Positions 1-6,415 of a stretch of DNA of 33,492 nucleotides are shown here, piece after piece. Both the position numbers and the translations under genes were made by a program. Under the pieces are notes generated by a model, which saw only the letters and a list, made by a program, of their open reading frames with translations, ran no database searches and was not told the DNA's origin. Source of the stretch: Planctomycetota bacterium (GTDB taxonomy: Bacteria > Planctomycetota > Planctomycetia > Pirellulales > Pirellulaceae); the NCBI GenBank assembly GCA_963204965.1, contig CAUJKA010000020.1, forward strand, positions 1-33,492. The letters are read 5' to 3'. Within the stretch, counting starts at the first letter, position 1. Each line of letters starts with the position of its first letter.

Positions 1-555
1 CGCGACAGTCTACAACTTATATGGGCAATTGTGTTGGCCAACGTGGTGGCTGCGGTAACTTGGAGAGGTGAGCTAGCCAGTCGCCACTATCTGCTCGCCC
101 TGCATGCTAACTTTGCCATATGCGTGATCGGAGCTTTTGTACTGCAAGATCATCTGGCTCATCGATTAAGAGCAATTCTTGGAGCGATTATCTTGCCGAT
201 CGTATTAGCGGCTTCAGCTCTTGCCGTCATTGATAGTGAATCACGGATGTTAGTTGTGTCAGCATCACTTGCGACTGGACTGTTTGCCATTGGGATCACC
301 CTGCTATACAGACTGAGTACGTGGAGACTAAGCTGCGCGATGCTGACATGTCTGGCGTGCTTGCTATTGTTGGGCCGACTGTTTTACCAATTCGAGTATA
401 TCCACGGAGACCAAGCTCGTTGGTCTTTGCTCGCCGGCACTCTCTGCTTCTTGTGCGGAGCCATCGTCAGCGCTACCAAGGCAGGCTTGGGTCGAGGAAT
501 CATCCTTCGCGTCAGGGAAGAACTGAGCCGTGCCGCAGCCGAACTTACGGGCTGA
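1..555 (+). CDS. C-terminal part of a polytopic membrane protein
   Basis: The reading frame is open from the first base of the window, so this is the 3' part of a gene that starts outside it. The visible 184 residues hold about six hydrophobic stretches, for example around LVVSASLATGLFAIGITLLY and SLLAGTLCFLCGAIVSA, separated by short polar loops. A short basic tail follows. It is an integral inner-membrane protein. I recognise no family motif and assign no function. A GTG at 31 could be read as a start, but the upstream codons are open and also hydrophobic, so I treat the gene as partial. The next gene begins 124 bp downstream on the same strand. Confidence 0.6.
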   Translation, partial: RDSLQLIWAIVLANVVAAVTWRGELASRHYLLALHANFAICVIGAFVLQDHLAHRLRAILGAIILPIVLAASALAVIDSESRMLVVSASLATGLFAIGITLLYRLSTWRLSCAMLTCLACLLLLGRLFYQFEYIHGDQARWSLLAGTLCFLCGAIVSATKAGLGRGIILRVREELSRAAAELTG

Positions 556-679
556 TCTCGACCAGCTCTTCATGTTTAGTCGCAGTGCCGTAGATTCTGC
601 TGGATTGGCGGCGGGATGATTCGCGTTACAATGGTTCGCAGGCAATGGAGTTGTTGACACTTTCGAGCTGCGAATACAA

Positions 680-1777
680 ATGTCCAATCAAAGTGTATTT
701 GCTCTCTCACCGGAGAGCTGTGCAATCGTCGGGAGCAGTCCTGCTACTTTGCAGTTGCTGGACGACTGCGCACGCTTTGCCAAATCTCAGGCTCCCATTC
801 TCTTAGTGGGTCCTTCGGGGAGTGAGTTTGAGAAGATCGCAGCGTATCTTCATTACCTTGGCGGTCGAGCTGATCAGCCATTTATCCGTCAGCGATGCAT
901 GAACTGGCAAGACTTGGCAGACCCACTTCGACTAGTCGGGTCAGGCACGTTGTTTGTCGAGGGCGTGCAGCACGCTTCGCTGCCGGTTCAACTTAGATTG
1001 CTTAGTGAGCTGGACGAAGCCCGGTGGTATTGTCGGCAGTCTGATGGAGCGGTTCCGTTGCCGCCGCGCGTCATCGCATCGACGACCGAAGATTTATCGC
1101 AACTAGTCAATGCTGGTCTGTTCCTAGACGATCTTTATTGGCAACTTTGTTCGCTGACATTGTCTGTTCCCTCGTTACGACAGCGCGCGGAAGACATTCC
1201 CGCGATCGCGCAAAGTATGCTCGATCAACTTGAAGTCGCGGCCGCCGATCGCCGCCGATTGAGCATTCCAAAAGAAGCCGTGGAGCAATTGCAACGATAC
1301 GATTGGCCAGGCAATTATCGACAACTGCAAAGTGTGATGCAGCGAGCGGTGGTGTTGGCTCGTGATGAAACGCTGCAAGTGGAACTACCGCAACCAGTTG
1401 CGCACGCAGGATTGCAAACTAGCGCAGCTTTGGGGCAGACTGAAATAGCTTCCTGGTGTTCGACGAATGACTCTTCATCGAGCGACTCACCTTCGACGAA
1501 CGGAGTTCCCAACAACGCCGTAGGCAGTACGAAATCGGGACCAGCCTCCAAGCCGATGGACTTCGCTGAACTAGTTCAGGCTGTAGTCGAAAAGGGAATC
1601 ATTGAAGCCGATCGAGCTCACCGAGAGCCACACAGCTTTGTAGTAGATCGCGTCGAGAAAGCCTTGATCGTAGCGATACTTGCCGAGTGTGATGCGGTGC
1701 AGACCAAAGCCGCTGTGCGACTGGGAATCAATCGCAACACTCTTCACAAGAAGATCAAAGACTACGGGCTAGAATAA
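680..1777 (+). CDS. Fis-HTH regulator with degenerate NtrC-type AAA+ domain
   Basis: This 365-residue protein has the layout of the sigma54-activator AAA+ core followed by a Fis-type helix-turn-helix, but the catalytic motifs have decayed. At the Walker A position (residues 44-52) it reads GPSGSEFEK instead of GxxGxGKE. At Walker B (91-96) it reads LFVEGV instead of LFLDEI. The GAFTGA loop that contacts sigma54 is missing: the segment between Walker A and B is shortened. The sensor-side signature is clear (LYWQL...VPSLRQRAEDIP, 152-174), as is PGNYRQLQSVMQRA. A Ser/Asn-rich linker leads to the HTH at about 324-365 (KAAVRLGINRNTLHKKIKDYG). There is no receiver domain. I infer a DNA-binding regulator that neither hydrolyses ATP nor activates sigma54. 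The overall assignment is secure; targets are unknown. Confidence 0.85.
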   Translation: MSNQSVFALSPESCAIVGSSPATLQLLDDCARFAKSQAPILLVGPSGSEFEKIAAYLHYLGGRADQPFIRQRCMNWQDLADPLRLVGSGTLFVEGVQHASLPVQLRLLSELDEARWYCRQSDGAVPLPPRVIASTTEDLSQLVNAGLFLDDLYWQLCSLTLSVPSLRQRAEDIPAIAQSMLDQLEVAAADRRRLSIPKEAVEQLQRYDWPGNYRQLQSVMQRAVVLARDETLQVELPQPVAHAGLQTSAALGQTEIASWCSTNDSSSSDSPSTNGVPNNAVGSTKSGPASKPMDFAELVQAVVEKGIIEADRAHREPHSFVVDRVEKALIVAILAECDAVQTKAAVRLGINRNTLHKKIKDYGLE

Positions 1778-1979
1778 AATCAGGCTCTCGCTGCTCTGAC
1801 TGTCGCGAATAGGTCATAGCAAGCTCCACGTTTTGACGGCAATGAAGCGAGTTGAGGTCGGCGGGATCGCTTTGATCGCCGCCTTACTGTTATTCGCCGT
1901 ACAAGGCTGTGTCCCCTGCATTGCCATGCATTGCTTCGCACTTCAACGCTTTGGACACTCCACGCCGAAAGCAGCGGAC

Positions 1980-1996
1980 GGCACACGGAGTGTGCC
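1980..1996 (-). repeat. Repeat family C hairpin, copy 1
   Basis: Perfect 7-bp inverted repeat GGCACAC / GTGTGCC around a 3-nt loop. Read on the minus strand it matches the copies at 12821 and 24900, including flanking bases (CACACTCCGTGTGCCGTCCG shared). It lies about 200 bp after the regulator gene in a region with no convincing ORF. Confidence 0.75.
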
Positions 1997-2116
1997 CGCC
2001 ACTCTCAGCAGGACTTAAAGCTAGCATTCTAAGCTTGAAGATATTTCTAGAAATTTTGGAAATTGCGCGTAAGGATTTTCAATCTCAAACGACTAATAGT
2101 CTGCACAGAAATTTCG

Positions 2117-2204
2117 AGGAAGGGCTTCGGGGGAGGCCTTCCTGACAGCTAGCCGTTCTCGGGTCCGCCGAAAACCCTAGGGCGGCTAGTTTTTGAGATT
2201 TTTT
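2117..2204 (+). terminator. Two tandem hairpins ending in T-runs
   Basis: The first stem pairs AGGAAGG (2117-2123) with CCTTCCT (2137-2143). The second pairs CTAGCCG (2149-2155) with CGGCTAG (2183-2189), and is extended inside by GGGT (2161-2164) with ACCC (2174-2177). T5 follows at 2190-2194 and T6 at 2199-2204. This is a strong intrinsic terminator shape on the plus strand. It would end either transcripts from the upstream regulator or an unannotated small RNA covering about 2000-2200. No ORF in the 1778-2509 gap is convincing. Confidence 0.65.
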
Positions 2205-2322
2205 CGTATTTAGGCAAACTGCGACCAAAGGTGTCCGGGGGGAGGCGATACTCCAAATACAGCAAACACAAAGTTGTTCAGATATGTCTCGCAAATACAG
2301 TCTCTCTAGAGGGGGTGGTTCG

Positions 2323-2374
2323 TTGTGAGACCCGGTTTAATTCGCTAGGATCATCCTTAGAAAAGTTGATCCTA
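2323..2374 (+). promoter_or_regulatory. Candidate recA promoter with overlapping palindromic operator
   Basis: TTGTGA (2323-2328) and TAGGAT (2346-2351) are separated by 17 bp, giving 4 of 6 matches to each sigma70 box. The -10 is the start of a perfect 8-bp inverted repeat, TAGGATCA (2346-2353) and TGATCCTA (2367-2374). The half-sites are 21 bp centre to centre, about two helical turns, which suits a dimeric repressor. It does not resemble the E. coli or B. subtilis LexA boxes. Regulator identity is unknown. Confidence 0.4.
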
Positions 2375-2509
2375 AAGAGATTGGCGGAAGCTGATTGGAA
2401 TGACGTCGGTTGGTTTGACAGATATCCGTCGGCTGCGTTTGCTGTAACTAGATAGTTCTCCATTGGAGTCACCAGCAAACCTTGCCTTTGAATTTAGGAG
2501 TACCAAGTA

Positions 2510-3664
2510 ATGGCCACAGCAGCGAGTAAAAACATGGCGAAGAAGAAACCAGTAGCGAACACAAAGAAGACCGCCTCCAGTGGCTCAGGTGTTGCAGGCA
2601 TGGAAGCGATCTACAAGCGCGAGCCAGGCCTGAAGACAACTCTTGAGCAGATTGAAAAGCAGTTTGGTGAAGGCTCGATCATGCCTTTGGGCGGCGAGCA
2701 AATACTGAAGATCAATGGGATTCCAACCGGCAGTTTGTCACTAGACATCGCCTTGGGTGGTGTAGGTGTTCCCCGCGGTCGAATTATCGAAGTCTTCGGT
2801 CCTGAGTCCAGCGGTAAGACGACGCTTGCCCTTCACATCTGCGCCGAAGCTCAAAAGGCTGGCGGTATCGCAGCGATCATTGACGCCGAACATGCGTTTG
2901 ATCCCAGTTGGGCCAAGAAGCTTGGCGTTGAATTAGATACGTTGCTGGTTTCTCAGCCCGGCTGCGGTGAAGAAGCGATGCAGATCTGCGAACACCTCGT
3001 AAAGAGTAACGCAGTGGATGTTATCGTGATTGACTCGGTCGCTGCCCTGGTGCCACGACAAGAACTTGAAGGCGAGATGGGCCAGTCGCACGTGGGCTTG
3101 CAAGCTCGTTTGATGAGCCAAGCGATGCGAAAGCTCACCGGCGTAATTGCTCGAAGCAAGACGGTTGTCATCTTTATCAACCAGATTCGTGAGAAGATTG
3201 GTGTGATGTTCGGCAGTCCCGAAACAACTCCTGGCGGTCGCGCTCTGAAGTTCTACTGCTCGTGCCGCATCGACGTTCGTCGAATCGGAGCCTTAAAGGA
3301 AGGCGAAGAGGTCGTTGGTCAGCGCGTGCGTTGCAAGATCGTCAAGAACAAGGTTGCGCCTCCGTTCCGCGTTGCCGAATTTGACATGATGCACACCTCA
3401 GGCATAAGCTTCGAAGGCGATGTGTTGGATCTTGGCCTAGAACACAAGATCGTCAGCCGAAGCGGTGCTTGGTTTAAGTACAACGAAACCTATTTGGGTC
3501 AAGGCAAAGAAAAGGCTCGTGGCTTCCTTATGGAAAACAAGGCTATTGCCGAAGAGATCCGTTCCTTGATCATGGCCTCGGGCGGCTACGTTGGCCCTGA
3601 AGGTCGCGATGCGGGGGATGCGGCTGAATCCGAAGAGGAAGAAGCAGAGCTAGCCGATAGCTAA
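2510..3664 (+). CDS. recA: Recombinase RecA
   Basis: RecA is the DNA-dependent ATPase that forms filaments on single-stranded DNA, catalyses strand exchange and triggers SOS co-protease activity in the cytoplasm. The 384-residue product carries Walker [10 protein letters not shown] (97-105), Walker [11 protein letters not shown], the L1/L2 DNA-binding region with [16 protein letters not shown] and [11 protein letters not shown], and the conserved C-terminal block ending [11 protein letters not shown]. The start is set by AGGAG at 2496-2500, 9 nt before ATG. Compared with E. coli RecA there are about 30 extra N-terminal residues, rich in Lys, Ala and Ser, before the polymerisation helix. The C-terminus is acidic as usual. 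No intein is present. The gene appears monocistronic: it has a long leader and its own terminator at 3720. Confidence 0.98.
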   Translation: MATAASKNMAKKKPVANTKKTASSGSGVAGMEAIYKREPGLKTTLEQIEKQFGEGSIMPLGGEQILKINGIPTGSLSLDIALGGVGVPRGRIIEVFGPESSGKTTLALHICAEAQKAGGIAAIIDAEHAFDPSWAKKLGVELDTLLVSQPGCGEEAMQICEHLVKSNAVDVIVIDSVAALVPRQELEGEMGQSHVGLQARLMSQAMRKLTGVIARSKTVVIFINQIREKIGVMFGSPETTPGGRALKFYCSCRIDVRRIGALKEGEEVVGQRVRCKIVKNKVAPPFRVAEFDMMHTSGISFEGDVLDLGLEHKIVSRSGAWFKYNETYLGQGKEKARGFLMENKAIAEEIRSLIMASGGYVGPEGRDAGDAAESEEEEAELADS

Positions 3665-3719
3665 GCCGAACCGATTGGGACTCAATTTGGACCCAAAAAG
3701 GTTCAACTGATACAGCTAG

Positions 3720-3767
3720 AAACTCCTGTCGAGCAGCCACAAGGAAAAAAGCTCGGCAGGAGTTTTT
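3720..3767 (+). terminator. recA intrinsic terminator
   Basis: AAACTCCTG-T-CGAGC (3720-3734) pairs with GCTCG-G-CAGGAGTTT (3751-3765), a 14-bp stem with one internal mismatch and a 16-nt loop. The 3' arm runs into TTTTT (3763-3767). It lies 56 bp after the recA stop. Confidence 0.85.
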
Positions 3768-3779
3768 CTGCTTTTAGCC

Positions 3780-3878
3780 GTAGCCACCGTCGCCAGACGG
3801 TGGATTTGTTCGTTGGTCTGCGGGGTCGTCTCCATCTTCCGTCGCTACACCGCTTGGCGACTTGGCAGCGGTGGCTAC
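3780..3878. repeat. Repeat family B, copy 1 (long palindromic element)
   Basis: The outer arms GTAGCCACCG (3780-3789) and CGGTGGCTAC (3869-3878) are perfect inverted repeats. An inner hairpin CCACCGT / ACGGTGG sits in the left part, and the right part carries CACCGCTTGGCGACTTGGCA. Copies 2 and 3 are at 5617 and 6309. The element separates the 3' ends of convergent recA and the GNAT gene. Confidence 0.75.
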
Positions 3879-3903
3879 GACTCTTGCCAACATCTACTTC
3901 GGT

Positions 3904-4425
3904 TCAAGCCTGCATCATCTGCTGCAATTGTCGATAGGTCAGGTACAGTCTCATGGGATAGCCGGGAAGCTCGGCGAAATCGAATCGCTGGTAGAACATT
4001 TTGGCATTGGAATCAACACAGTCGAGTACGACGGCGACAAACGCGAAGACTTCACTTGCCTCGAAACAGTCTTTAAGAGCATTTGCCAATAGTCGTTTTC
4101 CAACGCCGTGTGACTGAAAGGCGATGTCCACACCCAGCCACGCGATTACAGCAACCGGCAGTTGGCGCCGCGGTAGAGATTTTGCGATCGTCGATGGAAG
4201 GTCAGCAAAATCAACTTGTGCCATGGCCAATGTGTAGAAGCCAAAAATACGTGAGGTGGTGCCTATAAGAACTTTGGTGCTTGTAAGACGCTTGGATTGA
4301 CTTTGCAGAGCTGACTTCTTGAGCCAGTCGTTTACGCTCGTGTTGCCACAGTCAAATTGCTGGCGATTATGTGATTTGGCAAGCAGTTCAATTCGCCACT
4401 CACCTGGCAGCGATGCTCGGCTCAC
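3904..4425 (-). CDS. GNAT-family acetyltransferase toxin (TacT/AtaT type)
   Basis: The family acetylates the amino group of charged aminoacyl-tRNAs with acetyl-CoA and so blocks translation; its partner is a DUF1778 antitoxin. The 173-residue length is typical. The N-terminal QFDCGNTSVNDWLKKSAL matches the family entry motif. Motif A, with the acetyl-CoA pyrophosphate loop, is LGVDIAFQSHGVGKRLL (98-113, QxxGxG core). The conserved Tyr of the FYQRFDF motif is at 145, and the family ending PMRLYL follows. The start ATG overlaps the antitoxin stop by 4 bp (ATGA), which implies translational coupling. No key residue appears lost, so the toxin looks intact. The tRNA target cannot be told from sequence. 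Confidence 0.92.
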   Translation of the reverse strand: MSRASLPGEWRIELLAKSHNRQQFDCGNTSVNDWLKKSALQSQSKRLTSTKVLIGTTSRIFGFYTLAMAQVDFADLPSTIAKSLPRRQLPVAVIAWLGVDIAFQSHGVGKRLLANALKDCFEASEVFAFVAVVLDCVDSNAKMFYQRFDFAELPGYPMRLYLTYRQLQQMMQA

Positions 4426-4691
4426 GCTTCCCCTCGCATCATTTTGCCGAGTTCCTTTTGCGACTTAGTTAGCTTCGGAGGATTGGTAAGAGCTTTCCAA
4501 AACTCAAGCTGCTCGTCCTCTGTCATCGCAATTGTCTGTGATTTCGCCGCAGCTAATTCTCGTGTGGCCTGTTGGACCATGATGGAGCGGACGTAGTCGC
4601 TTACGCTTATTTGCCGTAACTCAGCGGCCGCTTGAAGCAATGCCTTGGATTGCTCATCAAGTCGAACCATGAGGGAACTTGTTTTTTGCAT
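4422..4691 (-). CDS. DUF1778 ribbon-helix-helix antitoxin
   Basis: This 89-residue protein has an N-terminal ribbon-helix-helix segment (SLMVRLDEQSKALLQAAAEL, then a SVSDYVRS helix) like TacA/AtaR antitoxins. Its C-terminal half (WKALTNPPKLTKSQKELGKM) is the usual region that wraps and inhibits the GNAT toxin. It is first in the operon and its stop codon overlaps the toxin start. Family members bind operator DNA as RHH dimers, and their complexes with toxin autorepress. The 21-bp palindrome inside the promoter (4723-4743) is the obvious operator. The start is the only ATG in place; its upstream AGAGAAAA is a weak ribosome binding site. Confidence 0.92.
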   Translation of the reverse strand: MQKTSSLMVRLDEQSKALLQAAAELRQISVSDYVRSIMVQQATRELAAAKSQTIAMTEDEQLEFWKALTNPPKLTKSQKELGKMMRGEA

Positions 4692-4720
4692 TTGATTTTC
4701 TCTTTAAAAGGCCGAGCTCA

Positions 4721-4749
4721 ATTGTACTGCAAATTGCAATACATGGCAA
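4721..4749 (-). promoter_or_regulatory. Toxin-antitoxin promoter with embedded operator
   Basis: On the minus strand TTGCCA (plus 4744-4749) and TACAAT (plus 4721-4726) are exactly 17 bp apart, 5 of 6 matches each to sigma70 boxes. The spacer and half of the -10 form a 21-bp palindrome (4723-4743): arms TGTACTGCAA and TTGCAATACA, 9 of 10 pairs, around a central A. The antitoxin ATG lies 31 bp downstream. Binding here would occlude polymerase, consistent with autorepression. Confidence 0.75.
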
Positions 4750-4763
4750 ATTTGATGGGTGTT

Positions 4764-4793
4764 GTAGGGTGCGGTTGAGGTACGAAACCCACC
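4764..4793 (+). repeat. Repeat family A, copy 1
   Basis: A 30-bp element beginning GTAGGGTG and containing TTGAGGTACGAAACCCACC. Other copies are at 6384 (-), 9822 (-), 12856 (+) and 28286 (+). This copy has CGG where three of the others have GTG. It sits between the toxin-antitoxin promoter and the next exported-protein gene. Confidence 0.8.
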
Positions 4794-4982
4794 TAACCCG
4801 CTGCTAAGCTATTAGTCACCGCAGCCAAGCCGCGCAATCGGATCAATCGATTCAGTTGCCAAAGCCCGCACTCAATCAGCTTGGGATTCATCCAAACAAC
4901 ACCAGATTTGGGATAGGTCCGCACTTTTCTGACACAGAATTCCCGAAGTGGCCTAACAGATCTAACTTCAGGAGTTCTTTCA

Positions 4983-5582
4983 GTGCGCAACGTTTTCTTA
5001 GCTGTTTTGGTAATGGCTGTTTCGGTTCCGTGTATTGGCAGAGCTGACGAAGTATTGACGAGTGCCAACAAGAAGAATCCCTCAAACGCCATTGAGTTTC
5101 AGGGCCAATCGTTGCGTCTTGCTTATGTTGCTGAAAGCCCAGACCCAAAAGATGGTCGAGCGATCAACGAATACGTACCAGTCGGTGAAAGCTTAGAGAA
5201 TTGGACACAGTTGATTGGCATCTACCACTACCCTCACCAGTATGACAGTAAGTCAATCGCTGGCCAGATGGTAAAAGCGCTCAACGCCAGCAATCCGTTG
5301 GCGCGATTTCAGATTCGTGAGAGTCAGGACGGCAAGCGAGTTATGTTAGATTTCATCACCTGGGAAACCGAAAAGGGCATCACTGAGTTCAACGTTTTTA
5401 TCTTCCAAAAACATCCTGAGGGTTCTGGTTTAATCGCTCAGCAATATGCGCTCCGCGCCTACGGGCAAGCGGAAGGGCTCAAGTTCATGGAAGACCTTCG
5501 TGACACGCGAAACAAGTCCTTGGAAGCGGTCGGCAACTTTACGTTTCCCAGTCTCACCCGCGACGCAAAGCAAGTTCAGTAG
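4983..5582 (+). CDS. Exported protein of unknown function
   Basis: This 199-residue product starts with a clear Sec signal peptide: MRN, then a hydrophobic VFLAVLVMAVSVP core and likely cleavage near IGRA/DE. The mature part is soluble and polar, with no Cys and no motif I recognise; it reads as a compact mixed alpha/beta domain (NWTQLIGIYHYPHQYD, MLDFITWETEKGITEFNVFIF). The GTG start is supported by AGGAG about 9 nt upstream and by the signal peptide beginning exactly there. It is probably periplasmic and has no operon partner. A family B repeat begins shortly after the stop. Its function is unknown. Confidence 0.8.
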   Translation: MRNVFLAVLVMAVSVPCIGRADEVLTSANKKNPSNAIEFQGQSLRLAYVAESPDPKDGRAINEYVPVGESLENWTQLIGIYHYPHQYDSKSIAGQMVKALNASNPLARFQIRESQDGKRVMLDFITWETEKGITEFNVFIFQKHPEGSGLIAQQYALRAYGQAEGLKFMEDLRDTRNKSLEAVGNFTFPSLTRDAKQVQ

Positions 5583-5616
5583 GCCGTAACAAGCCCAGCG
5601 CCGTTACGCTCTCTGC

Positions 5617-5691
5617 CGTAGCCAGATCGCCAGACGGTGGATGCGTTACAGTTGATCTTCCACCGCTTGGCAGCTTGGCAGCGGTGGCTAC
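5617..5691. repeat. Repeat family B, copy 2
   Basis: GTAGCC, AGACGGTGGA, GCGTTACAGTTGATC, then CCACCGCTTGGCAGCTTGGC and GCGGTGGCTAC. It is nearly identical to copy 3 at 6309 but lacks part of the left arm. It lies 35 bp after the stop of the 4983-5582 gene. Confidence 0.75.
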
Positions 5692-5810
5692 AGCCCAACA
5701 CGAAGCCGTTCTTTGTAACTTTGCTGTAACAATCGTTGCGCTTCAGATCGCCCGATGTTAAACTCCCCATGCAGATAGTCGCAGTTTTCGAATTCGTGGG
5801 AGTTCGCAAT

Positions 5811-6290
5811 GTGTTCCAAACGATGATCAAATCCATTGCAGTTTCTTGCGTGTTTTTAAACCAGTGCTCCGCGATTTCGCAAGACCCGTCAAAGCAACTG
5901 CCTAGCTCTCCGGCTAGTGCAGCCAAACTTGATACACAGTCTGTAGCCATTCGCGAGCAACTAGCGAGAGTTCAGGCGTCGTTTGATCAAAGCAACGCTC
6001 CCAAATGGTCTCGAATAGCTTTTGTTGGAACGGTCACTGAGATTCGACCTCGCAAGGCCACTGACAGGCTGATCGGCGGCCTTGAGGACAATGCAACGGA
6101 AGTTGCCGTGATCAAAATTCACTTGATTGGAAGATCGAATCAGTTCGGTTTGCGAGAAACGGACATTATTGTTTGTCCAGTTGGCAAGTCACGCGAACCC
6201 TGGAAGTCGTGGCACGAGCAGAAGTCGGAGCTCATTTTTGAATACAGCCGAATCGCGAATCGAGAATTCGTTTTTAAATTCGGCTGTTGA
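5811..6290 (+). CDS. Small exported protein of unknown function
   Basis: I choose the GTG at 5811 because GGGAG lies 8 nt upstream and because the protein then begins MFQTMIKSIAVSCVFLNQCSA, a plausible signal peptide. The frame is open further upstream to an ATG at 5736, but no ribosome binding site supports that start. The product is about 159 residues. After a Gln/Ser/Pro-rich linker the body (KWSRIAFVGTVTEIRPRK ... TEVAVIKIHLIGR ... ETDIIVCPVG) looks like an all-beta OB- or SH3-like barrel, with the last residue Cys. I cannot name a family. It may be a lipoprotein-like or periplasmic protein. The gene is followed by compound B and A repeats. Confidence 0.6.
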   Translation: MFQTMIKSIAVSCVFLNQCSAISQDPSKQLPSSPASAAKLDTQSVAIREQLARVQASFDQSNAPKWSRIAFVGTVTEIRPRKATDRLIGGLEDNATEVAVIKIHLIGRSNQFGLRETDIIVCPVGKSREPWKSWHEQKSELIFEYSRIANREFVFKFGC

Positions 6291-6308
6291 AAAGGTAGCC
6301 ACAGAACC

Positions 6309-6383
6309 GTAGCCACCGTCGCCAGATCGCCAGACGGTGGAAGCGTTACAGTTGATCCTCCACCGCTTGGCAGCGGTGGCTAC
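6309..6383. repeat. Repeat family B, copy 3
   Basis: GTAGCCACCG (6309-6318) pairs with CGGTGGCTAC (6374-6383) as a perfect 10-bp terminal inverted repeat. The interior GCGTTACAGTTGATC matches copy 2. It abuts a family A element, so the two form a compound unit between convergent genes. Confidence 0.8.
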
Positions 6384-6410
6384 GGGTTTCGTGCCTCAAC
6401 CGCACCCTAC
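6384..6410 (-). repeat. Repeat family A, copy 2
   Basis: Minus-strand copy: GTAGGGTGCGGTTGAGGCAC followed by GAAACCC. It ends 6 bp from the stop codon of the SPFH gene, so it is placed at the 3' end of that message. Confidence 0.75.
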
Positions 6411-6415
6411 GGCTA

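Noticed and set aside
2415..2450. Perfect TTGACA as a recA -35
   Set aside because: No -10-like sequence lies at 16-18 bp; the next A/T-rich candidate is 24 bp away.
3813..4092. Plus-strand ORFs antisense to the GNAT toxin
   Set aside because: They are shadows of the toxin frame and the family B repeat. The GNAT motifs are on the minus strand.
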